NCBI RefSeq assembly: GCF_030161115.1
Contig: NZ_BSPQ01000005.1
Location: 1 to 64,000 of the forward strand
Reading direction: 5' to 3'
Source: Psychromonas marina
Lineage (GTDB): Bacteria; Pseudomonadota; Gammaproteobacteria; Enterobacterales; Psychromonadaceae
Length of the DNA: 64,000 nucleotides
The notes under the pieces are model-generated. The model saw only the letters and a program-made list of their open reading frames with translations, was not told where the DNA came from and did not search any database. Shown here piece by piece: positions 51,921-61,389 of the stretch. Numbering within the stretch: the first letter of the stretch is position 1; every line of letters begins with the position of its first letter. Made by a program: the position numbers and the translations under genes.

Positions 51921-54900
51921 ATGCCTAAGATCACTCAGCAAGACATTTCCACCAGTTTTGGTCGCAATATTATCGACCGTGGCACCCTTTATTTTAAAGA
52001 GAGTCGCGTATTATCTTGTGATTTTGATGAACAACAAAATAAACTTAGTGGCAGCATTAAAGGTAGTTCTGATACACCTTACCAAACCAGCGCAATGATT
52101 AAACCTTCTAACAAGGGCGGTTTTATTATTCATAGTACTTGTTCTTGTCGCGTAGGCTGGAACTGTAAACATGCTGTCGCATTATTGCTTGCTTATCAAG
52201 CAGATACGCCAAATTATAATATAGAAAACAGCTATCAAACTTGGTATGAAATGCTTCAAGGGCAGCTAGATAAAAAACAGCCAAAACCGGTTGTTAGTGC
52301 TTATGAAGGTTATTTCCGTCTTTCATTTATCAAAACAGCCTACAACCATGCACTACAATATATTCAGGTTGAGTATGGCTCTGTACGTTTTTTGAAAAGT
52401 GAAAACGTCAGTGTTTTTGCAGAAAAAGACCTTATCTCTGTGGTGGATAATGAAACATGGATGGAGAGTTATAAGTGGGTTAAGCCGGAAGATGTTAATA
52501 TTCTTCAGCTGCTACTGGCTAAAGAGGGACGTGTTGCAAAATTAGCTAAAACGACGATTCATACTCAACATGACCTTTTAGCATTACAACAAATCTTAGC
52601 GACAGGACGCTGTTTTTGGCGTGAAATGGCGTTACCTATTGTTGCCTCTGAAGCGAAAGCGCTACAGCTACAATGGCATGATGATGCCGACCTGAAACAA
52701 CTTGAAGTGTCGTTATTAGAAAGTGAAAACTGGTTATTGGTTCCGACACCAACACCTTATTATATCGATACAGACACTGGTGCTGTTGGCGAAATAACAA
52801 GTGAGTTTGATCGAGATTGGATACTTTCACTTATCCAAACCCCGCCGCTAGCCGATGAACAGTGTAAACATTTTACAGAACAGGTCTCACTTCGCTTTCC
52901 TCAAGCCGTTTTACCCAATCCGATCGCTTATCAAACAAGCGAGCTAAATGCGCCGCTGCGCGTTGAATTTAGTTTGACCAGTAAGGTAGTTAAAGGTAAC
53001 CCGTTATTTATTAGCCGTTTGTCTTTCTTTTATGGTGATTTACGTTTAGATCCGGTCGTACTTGAAGAGTTAACACGTAATCAGTTCATGTTTAACAATG
53101 AGATCGTAACCATTAAACGTGATATTGAAGCTGAAACCTTTGCCCTCAACGAATATGATCAGCTGTGTCTGTTAGATCTGTTGACTTATGATGATAAACA
53201 GCCCAAATCGACGCAGCAATTGGGGATTTTACCCCCAGAGCTTGGTGGTTCTCAGCAGTTCCAATGGTTATCATTTTTAACAGCTCATAAGGCGCGTTTA
53301 GAGGTAATTGGTTGGGAATTTAATATTGCTAGTGATTTAGTATTAGAAAGTGAACAGATAGACAGCATTGATATCGCTATATCAGAGCAGGGAAACTGGT
53401 TTGATTTAGGTGTGTCGATTGAAGTTGAAGGCAAGCGTATCGAGCTCTTACCTCTGTTATTAGAGTGGTTACGAAGCAATGAAGATTGGCAGCAAAACAG
53501 TTTTGATATTCTATTAGCGCAAGCAAATGGCCGACCTCTTCGTGTCAAACGTAGTTCTATTCAGCCAATTTTATCTATCTTACAAGAGTTAGGTGAAGTG
53601 AATAATGACAATATTAAATTACCACAAAGCCAAGCTGCGCTACTTGCACAATTACCTGAAATTAATAAGTGGGTTGGTGGTGATCATGTCAAAAGCATCG
53701 CAGACAAACTAACTAATTTTACCGGTATTGAAACGGTGGAAGTACCGAGCGAGCTTAAAGCGACACTACGTGATTATCAGTTAGCCGGATTAAATTGGTT
53801 AGTATTCATGAATGAATATGGTTTTTCGGGTGTGTTGGCCGATGACATGGGGTTAGGTAAAACGATTCAAGCATTAGCTTATCTACTTTATAAAAAGCAA
53901 CATCAGCAATTAACGCAACCAGCCATTGTTATTTGCCCTACTTCATTAGTCGGTAACTGGATGAATGAAGCGGCTAAGTTTACGCCTGATTTGAAAGTGT
54001 TAGTGTTACACGGTGCGGATCGACACCAGTACTTTGAAACTATTTTAAATTATGATTTAGTCATCACGACGTACCCACTGGTAGGGCGTGATTTTTCCCA
54101 ACTTGAACCGTTACAGTTTTCAGATTTAATTTTGGATGAAGCACAAACCATTAAAAATCCATTGGCCAAAATGACCAAAAGCATTAAGCAGTTAAATGCT
54201 AAGCAGCGTTTATGTTTAACGGGTACGCCGATGGAAAATCATCTTGGTGAGTTATGGTCACTGTTTGATTTCTTAATGCCGGGTTTTTTAGGAACACACA
54301 CCACCTTTAATCGTTTCTATCGTAAAGGTATTGAGGGTGAAGGGAATCAACAGATACAAGATTGGTTGATTCAAAAAACGCAACCGTTCCTAATGCGTCG
54401 TACTAAAGATGAAGTGGCAAAAGAGCTACCAGCTAAAACTGAGATTGTGCACAAAGTCGTACTGCCAAATGATCAACGTACCTTGTATGAAAGCATTCGT
54501 ATTACGATGGAAGCAAAAGTACGTGATCTACTTAAAGAGAAAGGCATGGCGCGCAGTCGCATTGAGTTTTTAGACGCGTTACTGAAACTGCGTCAAGCTT
54601 GTTGTGACCCACGTTTAGTGAAGTTAGAGCATGCACAAGGCATTAAAAGTTCTGCTAAATTAGATTTCTTAATGGAGATCGTACCTGAGATGATTGAGGA
54701 GGGAAGACGTATCTTAATCTTCTCTCAGTTTGCAACCATGCTTGGTTTGATTGGTGATGAACTAGAAAGTAAAGGCATTAACTATGTGAAACTGACAGGG
54801 CAAACACGTAATCGAACTGAGATTATCGATAAATTCCAAGGAGGTGAGGTGCCTATTTTCCTTATCTCACTAAAAGCGGGTGGCGTAGGTTTGAACTTAA

Positions 54901-55163
54901 CCGCTGCTGATACCGTTATTCATTATGACCCATGGTGGAACCCTGCTGTTGAAAATCAAGCGACGGATCGTGCTTATCGTATTGGTCAAGACAAGCCTGT
55001 TTTTGTTTATAAGTTGATTTGTGAGCAAACCGTTGAGGAGCGTGTACTTGCATTGCAAGCCCGTAAACAACAGCTTGCAGATAGTGTATATGGCAAGGAG
55101 CAAGAAGATAAGTTTGCACCAGACAGCAGTGATGCATTATTGAAGCTATTTGAGCGTTATTAA
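51921..55163 (+). CDS. SWIM zinc-finger SNF2-family helicase
   Basis: A 1080-residue Swi2/Snf2 ATPase. The N-terminus has a SWIM finger (STCSCRVGWNCKHAVALLL, CxC...CxH). The helicase core begins near residue 615: Walker A DDMGLGKTIQ, motif II LDEAQTIKN (DEAQ), motif III LTGTPMEN, and C-terminal motifs LISLKAGGVGLNLTAAD and DRAYRIGQ. Such proteins translocate on DNA or remodel protein-DNA complexes; the bacterial SWIM members are functionally poorly known. A TTG frame start (51909) precedes ATG 51921, which is preferred. No restriction or defence genes flank it. Confidence 0.92.
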   Translation: MPKITQQDISTSFGRNIIDRGTLYFKESRVLSCDFDEQQNKLSGSIKGSSDTPYQTSAMIKPSNKGGFIIHSTCSCRVGWNCKHAVALLLAYQADTPNYNIENSYQTWYEMLQGQLDKKQPKPVVSAYEGYFRLSFIKTAYNHALQYIQVEYGSVRFLKSENVSVFAEKDLISVVDNETWMESYKWVKPEDVNILQLLLAKEGRVAKLAKTTIHTQHDLLALQQILATGRCFWREMALPIVASEAKALQLQWHDDADLKQLEVSLLESENWLLVPTPTPYYIDTDTGAVGEITSEFDRDWILSLIQTPPLADEQCKHFTEQVSLRFPQAVLPNPIAYQTSELNAPLRVEFSLTSKVVKGNPLFISRLSFFYGDLRLDPVVLEELTRNQFMFNNEIVTIKRDIEAETFALNEYDQLCLLDLLTYDDKQPKSTQQLGILPPELGGSQQFQWLSFLTAHKARLEVIGWEFNIASDLVLESEQIDSIDIAISEQGNWFDLGVSIEVEGKRIELLPLLLEWLRSNEDWQQNSFDILLAQANGRPLRVKRSSIQPILSILQELGEVNNDNIKLPQSQAALLAQLPEINKWVGGDHVKSIADKLTNFTGIETVEVPSELKATLRDYQLAGLNWLVFMNEYGFSGVLADDMGLGKTIQALAYLLYKKQHQQLTQPAIVICPTSLVGNWMNEAAKFTPDLKVLVLHGADRHQYFETILNYDLVITTYPLVGRDFSQLEPLQFSDLILDEAQTIKNPLAKMTKSIKQLNAKQRLCLTGTPMENHLGELWSLFDFLMPGFLGTHTTFNRFYRKGIEGEGNQQIQDWLIQKTQPFLMRRTKDEVAKELPAKTEIVHKVVLPNDQRTLYESIRITMEAKVRDLLKEKGMARSRIEFLDALLKLRQACCDPRLVKLEHAQGIKSSAKLDFLMEIVPEMIEEGRRILIFSQFATMLGLIGDELESKGINYVKLTGQTRNRTEIIDKFQGGEVPIFLISLKAGGVGLNLTAADTVIHYDPWWNPAVENQATDRAYRIGQDKPVFVYKLICEQTVEERVLALQARKQQLADSVYGKEQEDKFAPDSSDALLKLFERY

Positions 55164-55185
55164 CAAATCATTAAATGTAATAACT

Positions 55186-55215
55186 AAAAAAGCGAAGATT
55201 TATCTTCGCTTTTTT
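55186..55215. terminator. Bidirectional terminator
   Basis: AAAAAAGCGAAGAT (55186-55199) pairs perfectly with ATCTTCGCTTTTTT (55202-55215), between the helicase gene and the convergent MOSC gene. Confidence 0.93.
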
Positions 55216-55254
55216 GTTCCATTTTTCTTTGTAATTCGTAATAACACTTAATTA

Positions 55255-56355
55255 TTAATGTTTTAAGCTAATATCAGAAAGTGGAATACAACTACAAGCT
55301 AGTATATAACCTTGTTCTAACTCTTCCGGACTAAGTGCTTCATTGTTTAGAGTCTGCACCTCCCCTTCAATCAGTTGAACTTTACATCGTCCACATTTTC
55401 CACCTCGACATGAGAAAGGAATTGGGACGCCAGCTTGTTCAGCTTGATCTAATAATAGTTGTTGATTATCTCCTGCTACGGTTAATGCTGATTGTTGGTA
55501 GTATATTTGTAATGATTTTTTATTATCGGCTAGCGAATCAGATTGTGCTGTATATGAAATAGCTTCCTGTGTTGCTAACACGTGTACCTCATCACCCGCT
55601 CTAATTAGTCCACTATTTAAAGGAATGAGGTTTTGCCCGAAGTCTATTTCTCCCTGGTGATAACGAAATTTAGCTAAGGTTGCTAATGGTTCATTGTCTG
55701 TTGGAATGCCTGTTTTAGGATCAACGTTAATAAAAGTACAGCGTGAACAAGGTTTACTGATTTCAAATTCAACTTCCCCAATTTTTATGCGTAACCAACT
55801 ATCTTCTATAAATGGAAAATCACCTTTGATAACAATATTGGGGCGAAAATGCAGTGCGCTAACGGGACTTTCTAGCTTACTATTAAGCTGATCAATTGAG
55901 GCTTGATTAATTAATAGCAGTGGGTAGCCATCTGCAAAAGCGACCGAGGTGTCGCGATCTTTAATACAACGTTGGCTGCTTTCCGCGAAAAAAACCAACT
56001 GACAAGGTTGCTTTAAATAGGTGGAGAACCAATGGTCGTAATCTTGATGACAGTGCAAAGCATTTACCGTATCAGACCATATATCAGCACTGATCACCTG
56101 CGTTGAAAATTGTTCTGGGTCGATGCTTAACTGCGCCATATTAGGGGCATTTAGTTGTAATATTTTTCGTGAAAACTGTACATCTATCTGCGTTAGCTGA
56201 GGATGTGTTCGCCCTGTAATAAATTGTCCATCTAAGTCAATTAACATATAACGACGATCAAAACTTAGCCCTTTTTCTTCAACGAATGCGGCAGGTTGAC
56301 TGATCGCTTTCACCGATTTAATTGGGTAAATGTAAATGTCTGTTAATGCTTGCAT
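55255..56355 (-). CDS. MOSC-domain protein with C-terminal [2Fe-2S] ferredoxin (YcbX-like)
   Basis: A 366-residue fusion. The N-terminal part is MOSC_N (IYPIKSVKAISQPAAFVEEKGLSFDRRYMLID split in the usual way), the middle is MOSC with KPCSRCTFINVDPKTG whose cysteine should bind molybdenum cofactor, and the C-terminus is a plant-type ferredoxin with CRGGKCGRCKV...CSC ligands. E. coli YcbX has this layout and reduces N-hydroxylated bases. It begins directly after the mgsA stop with no gap, so translation is coupled. Confidence 0.9.
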   Translation of the reverse strand: MQALTDIYIYPIKSVKAISQPAAFVEEKGLSFDRRYMLIDLDGQFITGRTHPQLTQIDVQFSRKILQLNAPNMAQLSIDPEQFSTQVISADIWSDTVNALHCHQDYDHWFSTYLKQPCQLVFFAESSQRCIKDRDTSVAFADGYPLLLINQASIDQLNSKLESPVSALHFRPNIVIKGDFPFIEDSWLRIKIGEVEFEISKPCSRCTFINVDPKTGIPTDNEPLATLAKFRYHQGEIDFGQNLIPLNSGLIRAGDEVHVLATQEAISYTAQSDSLADNKKSLQIYYQQSALTVAGDNQQLLLDQAEQAGVPIPFSCRGGKCGRCKVQLIEGEVQTLNNEALSPEELEQGYILACSCIPLSDISLKH

Positions 56356-56814
56356 CTATTTAACTCGCTCTGCTAAATAACCATGATAATCAGGAATGCG
56401 GGTTTGGTAAGTCTCGTTAATATGTAGAGAATCCATAATAAAATCAGCAGTCGCGATATTAGTCGCAACAGGAATATTCCACACTGCGGCTAAGCGCAAT
56501 AATGCTTTAACATCCGGATCATGTGGTGCTGCATTCATTGGGTCCCAAAAAAAGATTAAAACGTCTATCTCTCCTTCTGAAATTTTAGCACCTAATTGTT
56601 GATCGCCACCCATTGGCCCTGAAAATAAGCAAGTAATAGGCAAAGACAACTGCTTTGATAAGATAGAGCCTGTTGTGCCTGTTGCATAGAGGTGATGTAA
56701 TTTAAGTGCTTCTAAGCGTTGTTCTGACCACTTTAATAGTTGCTCTTTCATGTTGTCATGTGCAACTAATGCAATGCGTTTGTGTTTTGTTAATTCACGA
56801 GTGATGTAGTTCAT
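56356..56814 (-). CDS. mgsA: Methylglyoxal synthase
   Basis: Converts dihydroxyacetone phosphate to methylglyoxal and phosphate, a bypass relieving sugar-phosphate stress. The 152-residue protein has [16 protein letters not shown], the phosphate loop TGTTG, the catalytic-region [14 protein letters not shown] and [20 protein letters not shown]. Asp and His residues of the active site are present. It is followed without a gap by the MOSC-ferredoxin gene. Confidence 0.97.
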   Translation of the reverse strand: MNYITRELTKHKRIALVAHDNMKEQLLKWSEQRLEALKLHHLYATGTTGSILSKQLSLPITCLFSGPMGGDQQLGAKISEGEIDVLIFFWDPMNAAPHDPDVKALLRLAAVWNIPVATNIATADFIMDSLHINETYQTRIPDYHGYLAERVK

Positions 56815-56897
56815 GTCGAATCCTTTCCTAAGCTTGTAAAGTGAGGTTTATAGATTAAGCTAATAATGCAGTAAAATTAAATAATTAGGGAGCTTTT

Positions 56898-57371
56898 ATG
56901 TCAAATGGTGATCAATTACCACTTTCTTCAGCTTCGCAGTTGCTGGCATCATTAACGCTCGACTCAAGTTGTAAATTTATTGCTTTAAAAATAAATAGAG
57001 AGGGGTTGAATACTGCATTACATGCTATCTATATCGAAACACAGACACAACCATTTGATCTTCCTTTTGTTGCATTGGTGACGGTGGCTGAGTGGGATGG
57101 TAAATGTGCAAGAGAGGAGTTCTTTATTGAAGCAGAAAGTGCGACTTTATTAATGCAAAAGTTGCAGCGTTTTGATGAAATAAATCGTTTTGCGTTTATG
57201 CAACTGCCTCATACCGCCACTATTGACCTAATGGCAATGCAGCCTCAAGCGTTATGTTGTCTGTTACTTCCTGAGCTTGGTCTATTTAATAAAAATGCAT
57301 CAGATGAGGAATTACGTACTTTAAAAAACAATGCAATTACGCTATTAAATCGACTAGCGTCTACTGAATAA
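56898..57371 (+). CDS. Conserved-looking protein of unknown function
   Basis: A 157-residue soluble protein; I do not recognise a family. It has an N-terminal Ser/Leu-rich stretch, a central beta-rich region (FVALVTVAEWDGKCAREEFFIE) and a helical C-terminus. GGGAGC precedes ATG 56898. It is divergent from mgsA and followed by a strong bidirectional terminator, so it is a single-gene unit. Codon use looks like its neighbours. Confidence 0.75.
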   Translation: MSNGDQLPLSSASQLLASLTLDSSCKFIALKINREGLNTALHAIYIETQTQPFDLPFVALVTVAEWDGKCAREEFFIEAESATLLMQKLQRFDEINRFAFMQLPHTATIDLMAMQPQALCCLLLPELGLFNKNASDEELRTLKNNAITLLNRLASTE

Positions 57372-57378
57372 ACATCAA

Positions 57379-57407
57379 AATTAGGGTTAAATAATTTAAC
57401 CCTAATT
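57379..57407. terminator. Bidirectional terminator, near-perfect palindrome
   Basis: AATTAGGGTTAAAT (57379-57392) and ATTTAACCCTAATT (57394-57407) are perfect inverted arms around one base; in RNA a 12-bp stem with a 5-base loop is likely. It separates the convergent unknown gene and yijD. Confidence 0.85.
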
Positions 57408-57419
57408 CTTACTAAGCGA

Positions 57420-57779
57420 TTATGCAGAGTAGTGGTTATCACCAAACATCCATTTATACATTAGCCAAATACCGAGTATTAACGTAATAGTGATAGAGAT
57501 AAAATTAGAGCCTAGATGCGGATATAACGCCCCTGTAAATGCAGAGTAAGAAAATATCCCCATGAAAAAGGTCGCCCATGCTGGTTTAATACTTGCTTCG
57601 TTATTGGCTTCTTTAATATAAAAACCATAAAAGTGGTTTATTGCGAAAAAGAGTGTGAAAAAGGGAAAAACAGAAAACTCTACAGGTGCAATTGTAAAAA
57701 TAGAGAGACATGCGTTCAGTGATAAACCAATTAGAAAAGTATAAAAAAGCCATTTTACTGAAATAGAATTTTTACTCAT
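57420..57779 (-). CDS. yijD: YijD-family inner-membrane protein (DUF1422)
   Basis: A 119-residue protein with four hydrophobic segments. FSVFPFFTLFFA and YPHLGSNFISI match conserved stretches of E. coli YijD, which has the same length. In E. coli the order is sthA, then divergent fabR-yijD; here yijD is next to sthA and divergent from it, but fabR is absent. Function is unknown. Confidence 0.82.
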   Translation of the reverse strand: MSKNSISVKWLFYTFLIGLSLNACLSIFTIAPVEFSVFPFFTLFFAINHFYGFYIKEANNEASIKPAWATFFMGIFSYSAFTGALYPHLGSNFISITITLILGIWLMYKWMFGDNHYSA

Positions 57780-57883
57780 AGATAAGCCTTTAAAAAAGTA
57801 AGTGGTAGCTTAAAAATAACACGAAGTTTGTTATTTTTCCCCTTTTTTTAATGCTTAAATATTTATCAATAACACTGCTCACG

Positions 57884-57909
57884 ATTTGTCACTCCAGTAT
57901 GTGACAAAT
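57884..57909. promoter_or_regulatory. Operator-like dyad at the sthA promoter
   Basis: ATTTGTCAC (57884-57892) and GTGACAAAT (57901-57909) are perfect arms around 8 bases. The right arm overlaps a -35 candidate (TGACAA, 57902-57907) that pairs with TATAAT at 57926-57931. The cognate regulator is unknown; it is not a CRP or FabR consensus. Confidence 0.6.
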
Positions 57910-57962
57910 TCTAAACAATTGTTAATATAATGTTTTATTTTTATCTCCCTTAAAGGTTCCTC

Positions 57963-59393
57963 ATGTCAAAATCAAAAAATAGCACATCTACTCCTGTAAG
58001 TTATGATTTCGATGCCATTGTTATTGGCACTGGACCTGGAGGAGAGGGCGCAGCAATGAAATTGGCTAAAGGTGGTTTGTCAGTTGCTGTTATAGAAAAG
58101 TATAAAGATATTGGTGGTGGTTGTACGCACTGGGGAACTATCCCCTCAAAAGCATTAAGGCATAGCGTCAGTCAGCTAATTGAGCTGAAGCATAATGCAC
58201 TGTTTGTTAATAACTACCCACAAAAAGCGGCATTCACCTTTGCGGATGTATTGCGACATACTGAGCAGGTCATCAATAAACAGGTAAGAATGCGCAGTAG
58301 TTTTTATGATCGCAATAACTGTAAGCTTATTTTTGGTAAAGCTTCTTTTGTTGATAAACATACCATTGCAGTAAAAAATAGAGATGGCTCGATTGATACT
58401 ATCACTGCGAAAGATATCATCGTTGCAACAGGCTCTCGCCCTTATCATCCTGATGATATTAATTTCGAAGACGCTAATATTTATGATAGCGATACCATTC
58501 TCTCATTAGATTATCAGCCTCAGCATATCGCCATTTATGGTGCGGGTGTGATTGGCTCTGAGTACGCTTCTATTTTTAGAGGACTAGGGGTTAAAACCGA
58601 TCTTATTAATACACGAGATCGCTTACTCTCGTTTTTAGATGCGGAGATGTCCGATGCGCTCTCTTATCATTTCAGGCATTCCGGTATTATTTTACGTCAC
58701 GATGAAGAGTATGAAAAAGTAGAAAGTACGAAAGACGGCGTGGTGCTACATTTTAAATCGGGTAAAAAAATGAAAGCGGGTTGTCTGTTATACGCCAATG
58801 GGCGCACAGGTAATACTGATAAGTTGAATCTAGGTGCTGTAGGGCTAAAGGCCGATGGGCGTGGTCAGCTTGCAATTAACGAACACTATCAAACAGATAC
58901 AAAAAATATTTATGCAATTGGTGATGTTATCGGTTACCCAAGTCTGGCGAGTGCAGCCTATGATCAAGGGCGAATTGCCGCGCATGTTATCCTCACGAAA
59001 GAGGGACAGAAAAAACTGATCAAGGATATCCCGACGGGTATTTATACGATTCCAGAAATTAGCTCTGTGGGCAAAACAGAGCAGATGTTAACTCAGCAAA
59101 AAGTACCCTATGAAGTGGGGAGAGCGCAGTTTAAAGACTTAGCTCGCTCACAGATTTTAGGTTCTGATGTAGGTAGCTTAAAAATACTTTTCCATCGAGA
59201 AACGAAAGAAATATTAGGTATTCATTGCTTTGGAGAGCGTGCTGCAGAAATTATCCACATTGGGCAAGCGATCATGGAGCAAGAGGGTAAAGCGAATACG
59301 ATAGAGTATTTTGTAAATACTACGTTTAATTACCCTACCATGGCAGAAGCGTATCGTGTTGCTGCCTTAAATGGTTTAAACAGGTTGTTTTAA
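57963..59393 (+). CDS. sthA: Soluble pyridine nucleotide transhydrogenase
   Basis: Cytoplasmic flavoprotein that re-oxidises NADPH with NAD. The 476-residue protein has the FAD motif [12 protein letters not shown], the [15 protein letters not shown] segment, where the second redox cysteine of lipoamide dehydrogenase is replaced by Thr-containing sequence as in E. coli SthA, the NAD motif [14 protein letters not shown] and [15 protein letters not shown]. The last 18 bases overlap the convergent nudE gene. Confidence 0.96.
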   Translation: MSKSKNSTSTPVSYDFDAIVIGTGPGGEGAAMKLAKGGLSVAVIEKYKDIGGGCTHWGTIPSKALRHSVSQLIELKHNALFVNNYPQKAAFTFADVLRHTEQVINKQVRMRSSFYDRNNCKLIFGKASFVDKHTIAVKNRDGSIDTITAKDIIVATGSRPYHPDDINFEDANIYDSDTILSLDYQPQHIAIYGAGVIGSEYASIFRGLGVKTDLINTRDRLLSFLDAEMSDALSYHFRHSGIILRHDEEYEKVESTKDGVVLHFKSGKKMKAGCLLYANGRTGNTDKLNLGAVGLKADGRGQLAINEHYQTDTKNIYAIGDVIGYPSLASAAYDQGRIAAHVILTKEGQKKLIKDIPTGIYTIPEISSVGKTEQMLTQQKVPYEVGRAQFKDLARSQILGSDVGSLKILFHRETKEILGIHCFGERAAEIIHIGQAIMEQEGKANTIEYFVNTTFNYPTMAEAYRVAALNGLNRLF

Positions 59394-59924
59394 GGTCTTC
59401 AGTGCTAATAGGAGCGCGGCAATACTGCGCGCTTCTTGAAAGTCTTCTCGGGCAAGTAACTCATCAATTTTTGAGATTGGCCATTTAATTACTTCCAATG
59501 GCTCTGGTTCATCACCCTCTAGTTGTTCAGGATAAAGGTCAAAAGCCATATACAAGTGCATTTCGCTGCTAAAATAGCTGGGTGCCATGGTCACAGTTTT
59601 TAGTTTTTGTAAACGCTTAGCGCCAAAACCCACTTCCTCTTTTAACTCCCTATTCGCGGCTATTTCTGGTAATTCGCCTTTATCAATAAGTCCTTTAGGG
59701 AAACCCAAACTGTAACTATGTGTCCCAGCACCATATTCGCGAATCAGTAGGAGAGTGTGTTCATCATAGAAAGGAACAACGAGTACGGCGCCTTGGTTAT
59801 AACCTTGCATACGTTCAAATTCGCGTTGCTCACCATTGCTAAATTTAAGCTGTACCGCTTCAATATTAAAAAATCGGCTACTCGCCACTAAGGTACGTTT
59901 TAGAATTTCAGGTAATTGTTTCAT
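59376..59924 (-). CDS. nudE: ADP-compounds hydrolase NudE
   Basis: A 182-residue Nudix hydrolase with the complete box [24 protein letters not shown] (split at E and REL-EE-G positions) and the NudE-specific [33 protein letters not shown] region. It cleaves ADP-ribose, NADH and diadenosine polyphosphates. It is divergent from yrfG, as in the E. coli mrcA-nudE-yrfG neighbourhood. Confidence 0.95.
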   Translation of the reverse strand: MKQLPEILKRTLVASSRFFNIEAVQLKFSNGEQREFERMQGYNQGAVLVVPFYDEHTLLLIREYGAGTHSYSLGFPKGLIDKGELPEIAANRELKEEVGFGAKRLQKLKTVTMAPSYFSSEMHLYMAFDLYPEQLEGDEPEPLEVIKWPISKIDELLAREDFQEARSIAALLLALKTLKQPV

Positions 59925-60016
59925 GTTATCCCTTTTCTGGCGTTGGTATCATGATATCTTATACCAACTACGTTAATTATGTGATCAACTATTTACCTAT
60001 ACACTATGGAGCCGTT

Positions 60017-60673
60017 ATGTTTTTTGAAGCTGATATCGATGCTGTTTTACTTGATATGGACGGCACGCTGTTAGACCTGCATTATGATAATCATTTCTGG
60101 TTAGAGTTTGTGCCACAGCAGTATGCACTCAAGCATCAACTTTCATTGCAACAAGCAAAACACCATGTATATGCACAGTGTGATAAGGTAACAGGCAGTT
60201 TAAACTGGTATTGCCATGACTATTGGAGTGAAACGTTAGGACTTGATATTCATGCACTGCAGCATAAAACTAAACACAAAATTCAACTGCGTAGTGATAC
60301 CTTATGGTTTTTAGAAAAGCTTAAACAACTCAATATCCCAACTTATATTTTAACTAATGCACATCGCAGTGGTGTTGCACTGAAAATGCAGCAGACTGAT
60401 TTAACGCCTTACTTTAAAAAAATAATTTCTAGTCATGATTTCAATACACCAAAAGAAAATCCACGTTTTTGGCTAAGCGTAAAAGAGCAGTTGCAGGTTG
60501 ATTTGTCACGTTGCTTGTTTATAGACGATAGTGAAAAAATATTAGCAGTAGCGAAGCAATCAGGTGTTGGTTTTTTACGTGGTATCGCTACGCCAGATAG
60601 CGAAAAGCCTGCACAAAGTATGCAGGCTTTTGATGCTATTAAACAATTTTCAGAATTGTTTAAGCGTGCTTAA
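60017..60673 (+). CDS. yrfG: HAD-family GMP/IMP nucleotidase (YrfG)
   Basis: A 218-residue HAD hydrolase: motif I LLDMDGTLLDL, motif II YILTNAH, and a C-terminal Lys plus LFIDDSEKIL acidic motif. The FWLEFVPQQYA segment is typical of YrfG, which dephosphorylates GMP and IMP. The frame opens at 59951, but GGAG (60008-60011) fits ATG 60017 and the family N-terminus. A perfect terminator-like hairpin lies inside its 3' coding end. Confidence 0.93.
   Translation: MFFEADIDAVLLDMDGTLLDLHYDNHFWLEFVPQQYALKHQLSLQQAKHHVYAQCDKVTGSLNWYCHDYWSETLGLDIHALQHKTKHKIQLRSDTLWFLEKLKQLNIPTYILTNAHRSGVALKMQQTDLTPYFKKIISSHDFNTPKENPRFWLSVKEQLQVDLSRCLFIDDSEKILAVAKQSGVGFLRGIATPDSEKPAQSMQAFDAIKQFSELFKRA
60603..60631. terminator. 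Terminator hairpin embedded in the 3' end of yrfG
   Basis: AAAAGCCTGCA (60603-60613) pairs perfectly with TGCAGGCTTTT (60621-60631), about 42 bases before the yrfG stop. On the minus strand it lies about 46 bases after the stop of the Spy-like gene, which otherwise has no terminator. Confidence 0.7.
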
Positions 60674-60676
60674 CGA

Positions 60677-61192
60677 TTAACGATTTTGGCGTTTCATCTG
60701 CATTTCTGCAAATTCTGCTTTCTGCTCGTCAGTTAGCAGTTGGAACATTTCATGTTTAGCTTTTAGCATTGAAAGTTTTCTTTCACTTTTTTGAGCTTCT
60801 TGTGCATCGATTAATGATTTCGCTTTTGCTTCATCAAAGGTTTCCGCACTCATAAGGGCTTGCATTTCAGCACGTTGAGCTAAGCGATCTGCATCAGTTT
60901 TTTGTTCTTTCTTTTCTGCTTTTTGCGCTGACATAATTGTTTTCATATCGGCTTTTTGTTGGTCAGTTAAGTCAAGTTTGGCAAAACCCATTTGCTTGTT
61001 TTTACCTTTACCTTTGCCTTTATGCTTTCCACCTTGATGTTTGCCACGACCATCTTCTTTTACCATGCTGCAATCTTGAGCATTATTTTGTCCATTTTGC
61101 ATGCCATCTTGGTTAGCTGCAACTGCGTAAGATAGACCACCTAAAGAAAGTGTCGTTGCTAGTACTAGTGACGCGATAGTTTTAGTTTTCAT
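60677..61192 (-). CDS. Spy/CpxP-family periplasmic protein
   Basis: A 171-residue periplasmic chaperone-like protein. It has a signal peptide (MKTKTIASLVLATTLSLGG, cleavage near SYAVA), a very basic Gly/Lys/His region (GKHQGGKHKGKGKGKNK), then helices with the family LTxxQ motifs LDLTDQQKADM and QLLTDEQKAEF. The His/Lys stretch may bind metal. It is divergent from an OmpR/EnvZ-type pair, an arrangement like cpxP-cpxRA, and ends 3 bases from the convergent yrfG. Confidence 0.88.
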   Translation of the reverse strand: MKTKTIASLVLATTLSLGGLSYAVAANQDGMQNGQNNAQDCSMVKEDGRGKHQGGKHKGKGKGKNKQMGFAKLDLTDQQKADMKTIMSAQKAEKKEQKTDADRLAQRAEMQALMSAETFDEAKAKSLIDAQEAQKSERKLSMLKAKHEMFQLLTDEQKAEFAEMQMKRQNR

Positions 61193-61312
61193 AATTGACT
61201 CCTGGGTTTGGGTTAATAATTTCGTTTTTGTATGATGCTATTAAAGCAGTTAATGTTGTCAGGAGTTTGTCTAAAATAGATAAATTTGTAATAGTTTATG
61301 GCGATTGGGTCA

Positions 61313-61340
61313 TTTGACATACTTTGACACAACTCTGACT
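61313..61340. promoter_or_regulatory. Three phased TTTGACA-like direct repeats
   Basis: TTTGACA (61313-61319), TTTGACA (61323-61329) and TCTGACT (61334-61340) lie 10 and 11 bases apart, in the divergent promoter region of the Spy-like and response-regulator genes. Tandem sites at helical spacing are typical of OmpR-family regulators, so autoregulation is a reasonable inference. Confidence 0.6.
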
Positions 61341-61389
61341 TTAAATAGCGTAACCTCGTAGATATAAGACTTATTGTAAGGATAAAAAG

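Noticed and set aside
51921-55163. SNF2 helicase as part of a phage-defence island
   Set aside because: Neighbours are metH, a MOSC protein and mgsA; there is no nuclease, methylase or other defence gene beside it.
57884-57909. CRP site before sthA
   Set aside because: The half sites read TGTCAC...GTGACA, the opposite orientation to the CRP consensus TGTGA-N6-TCACA.
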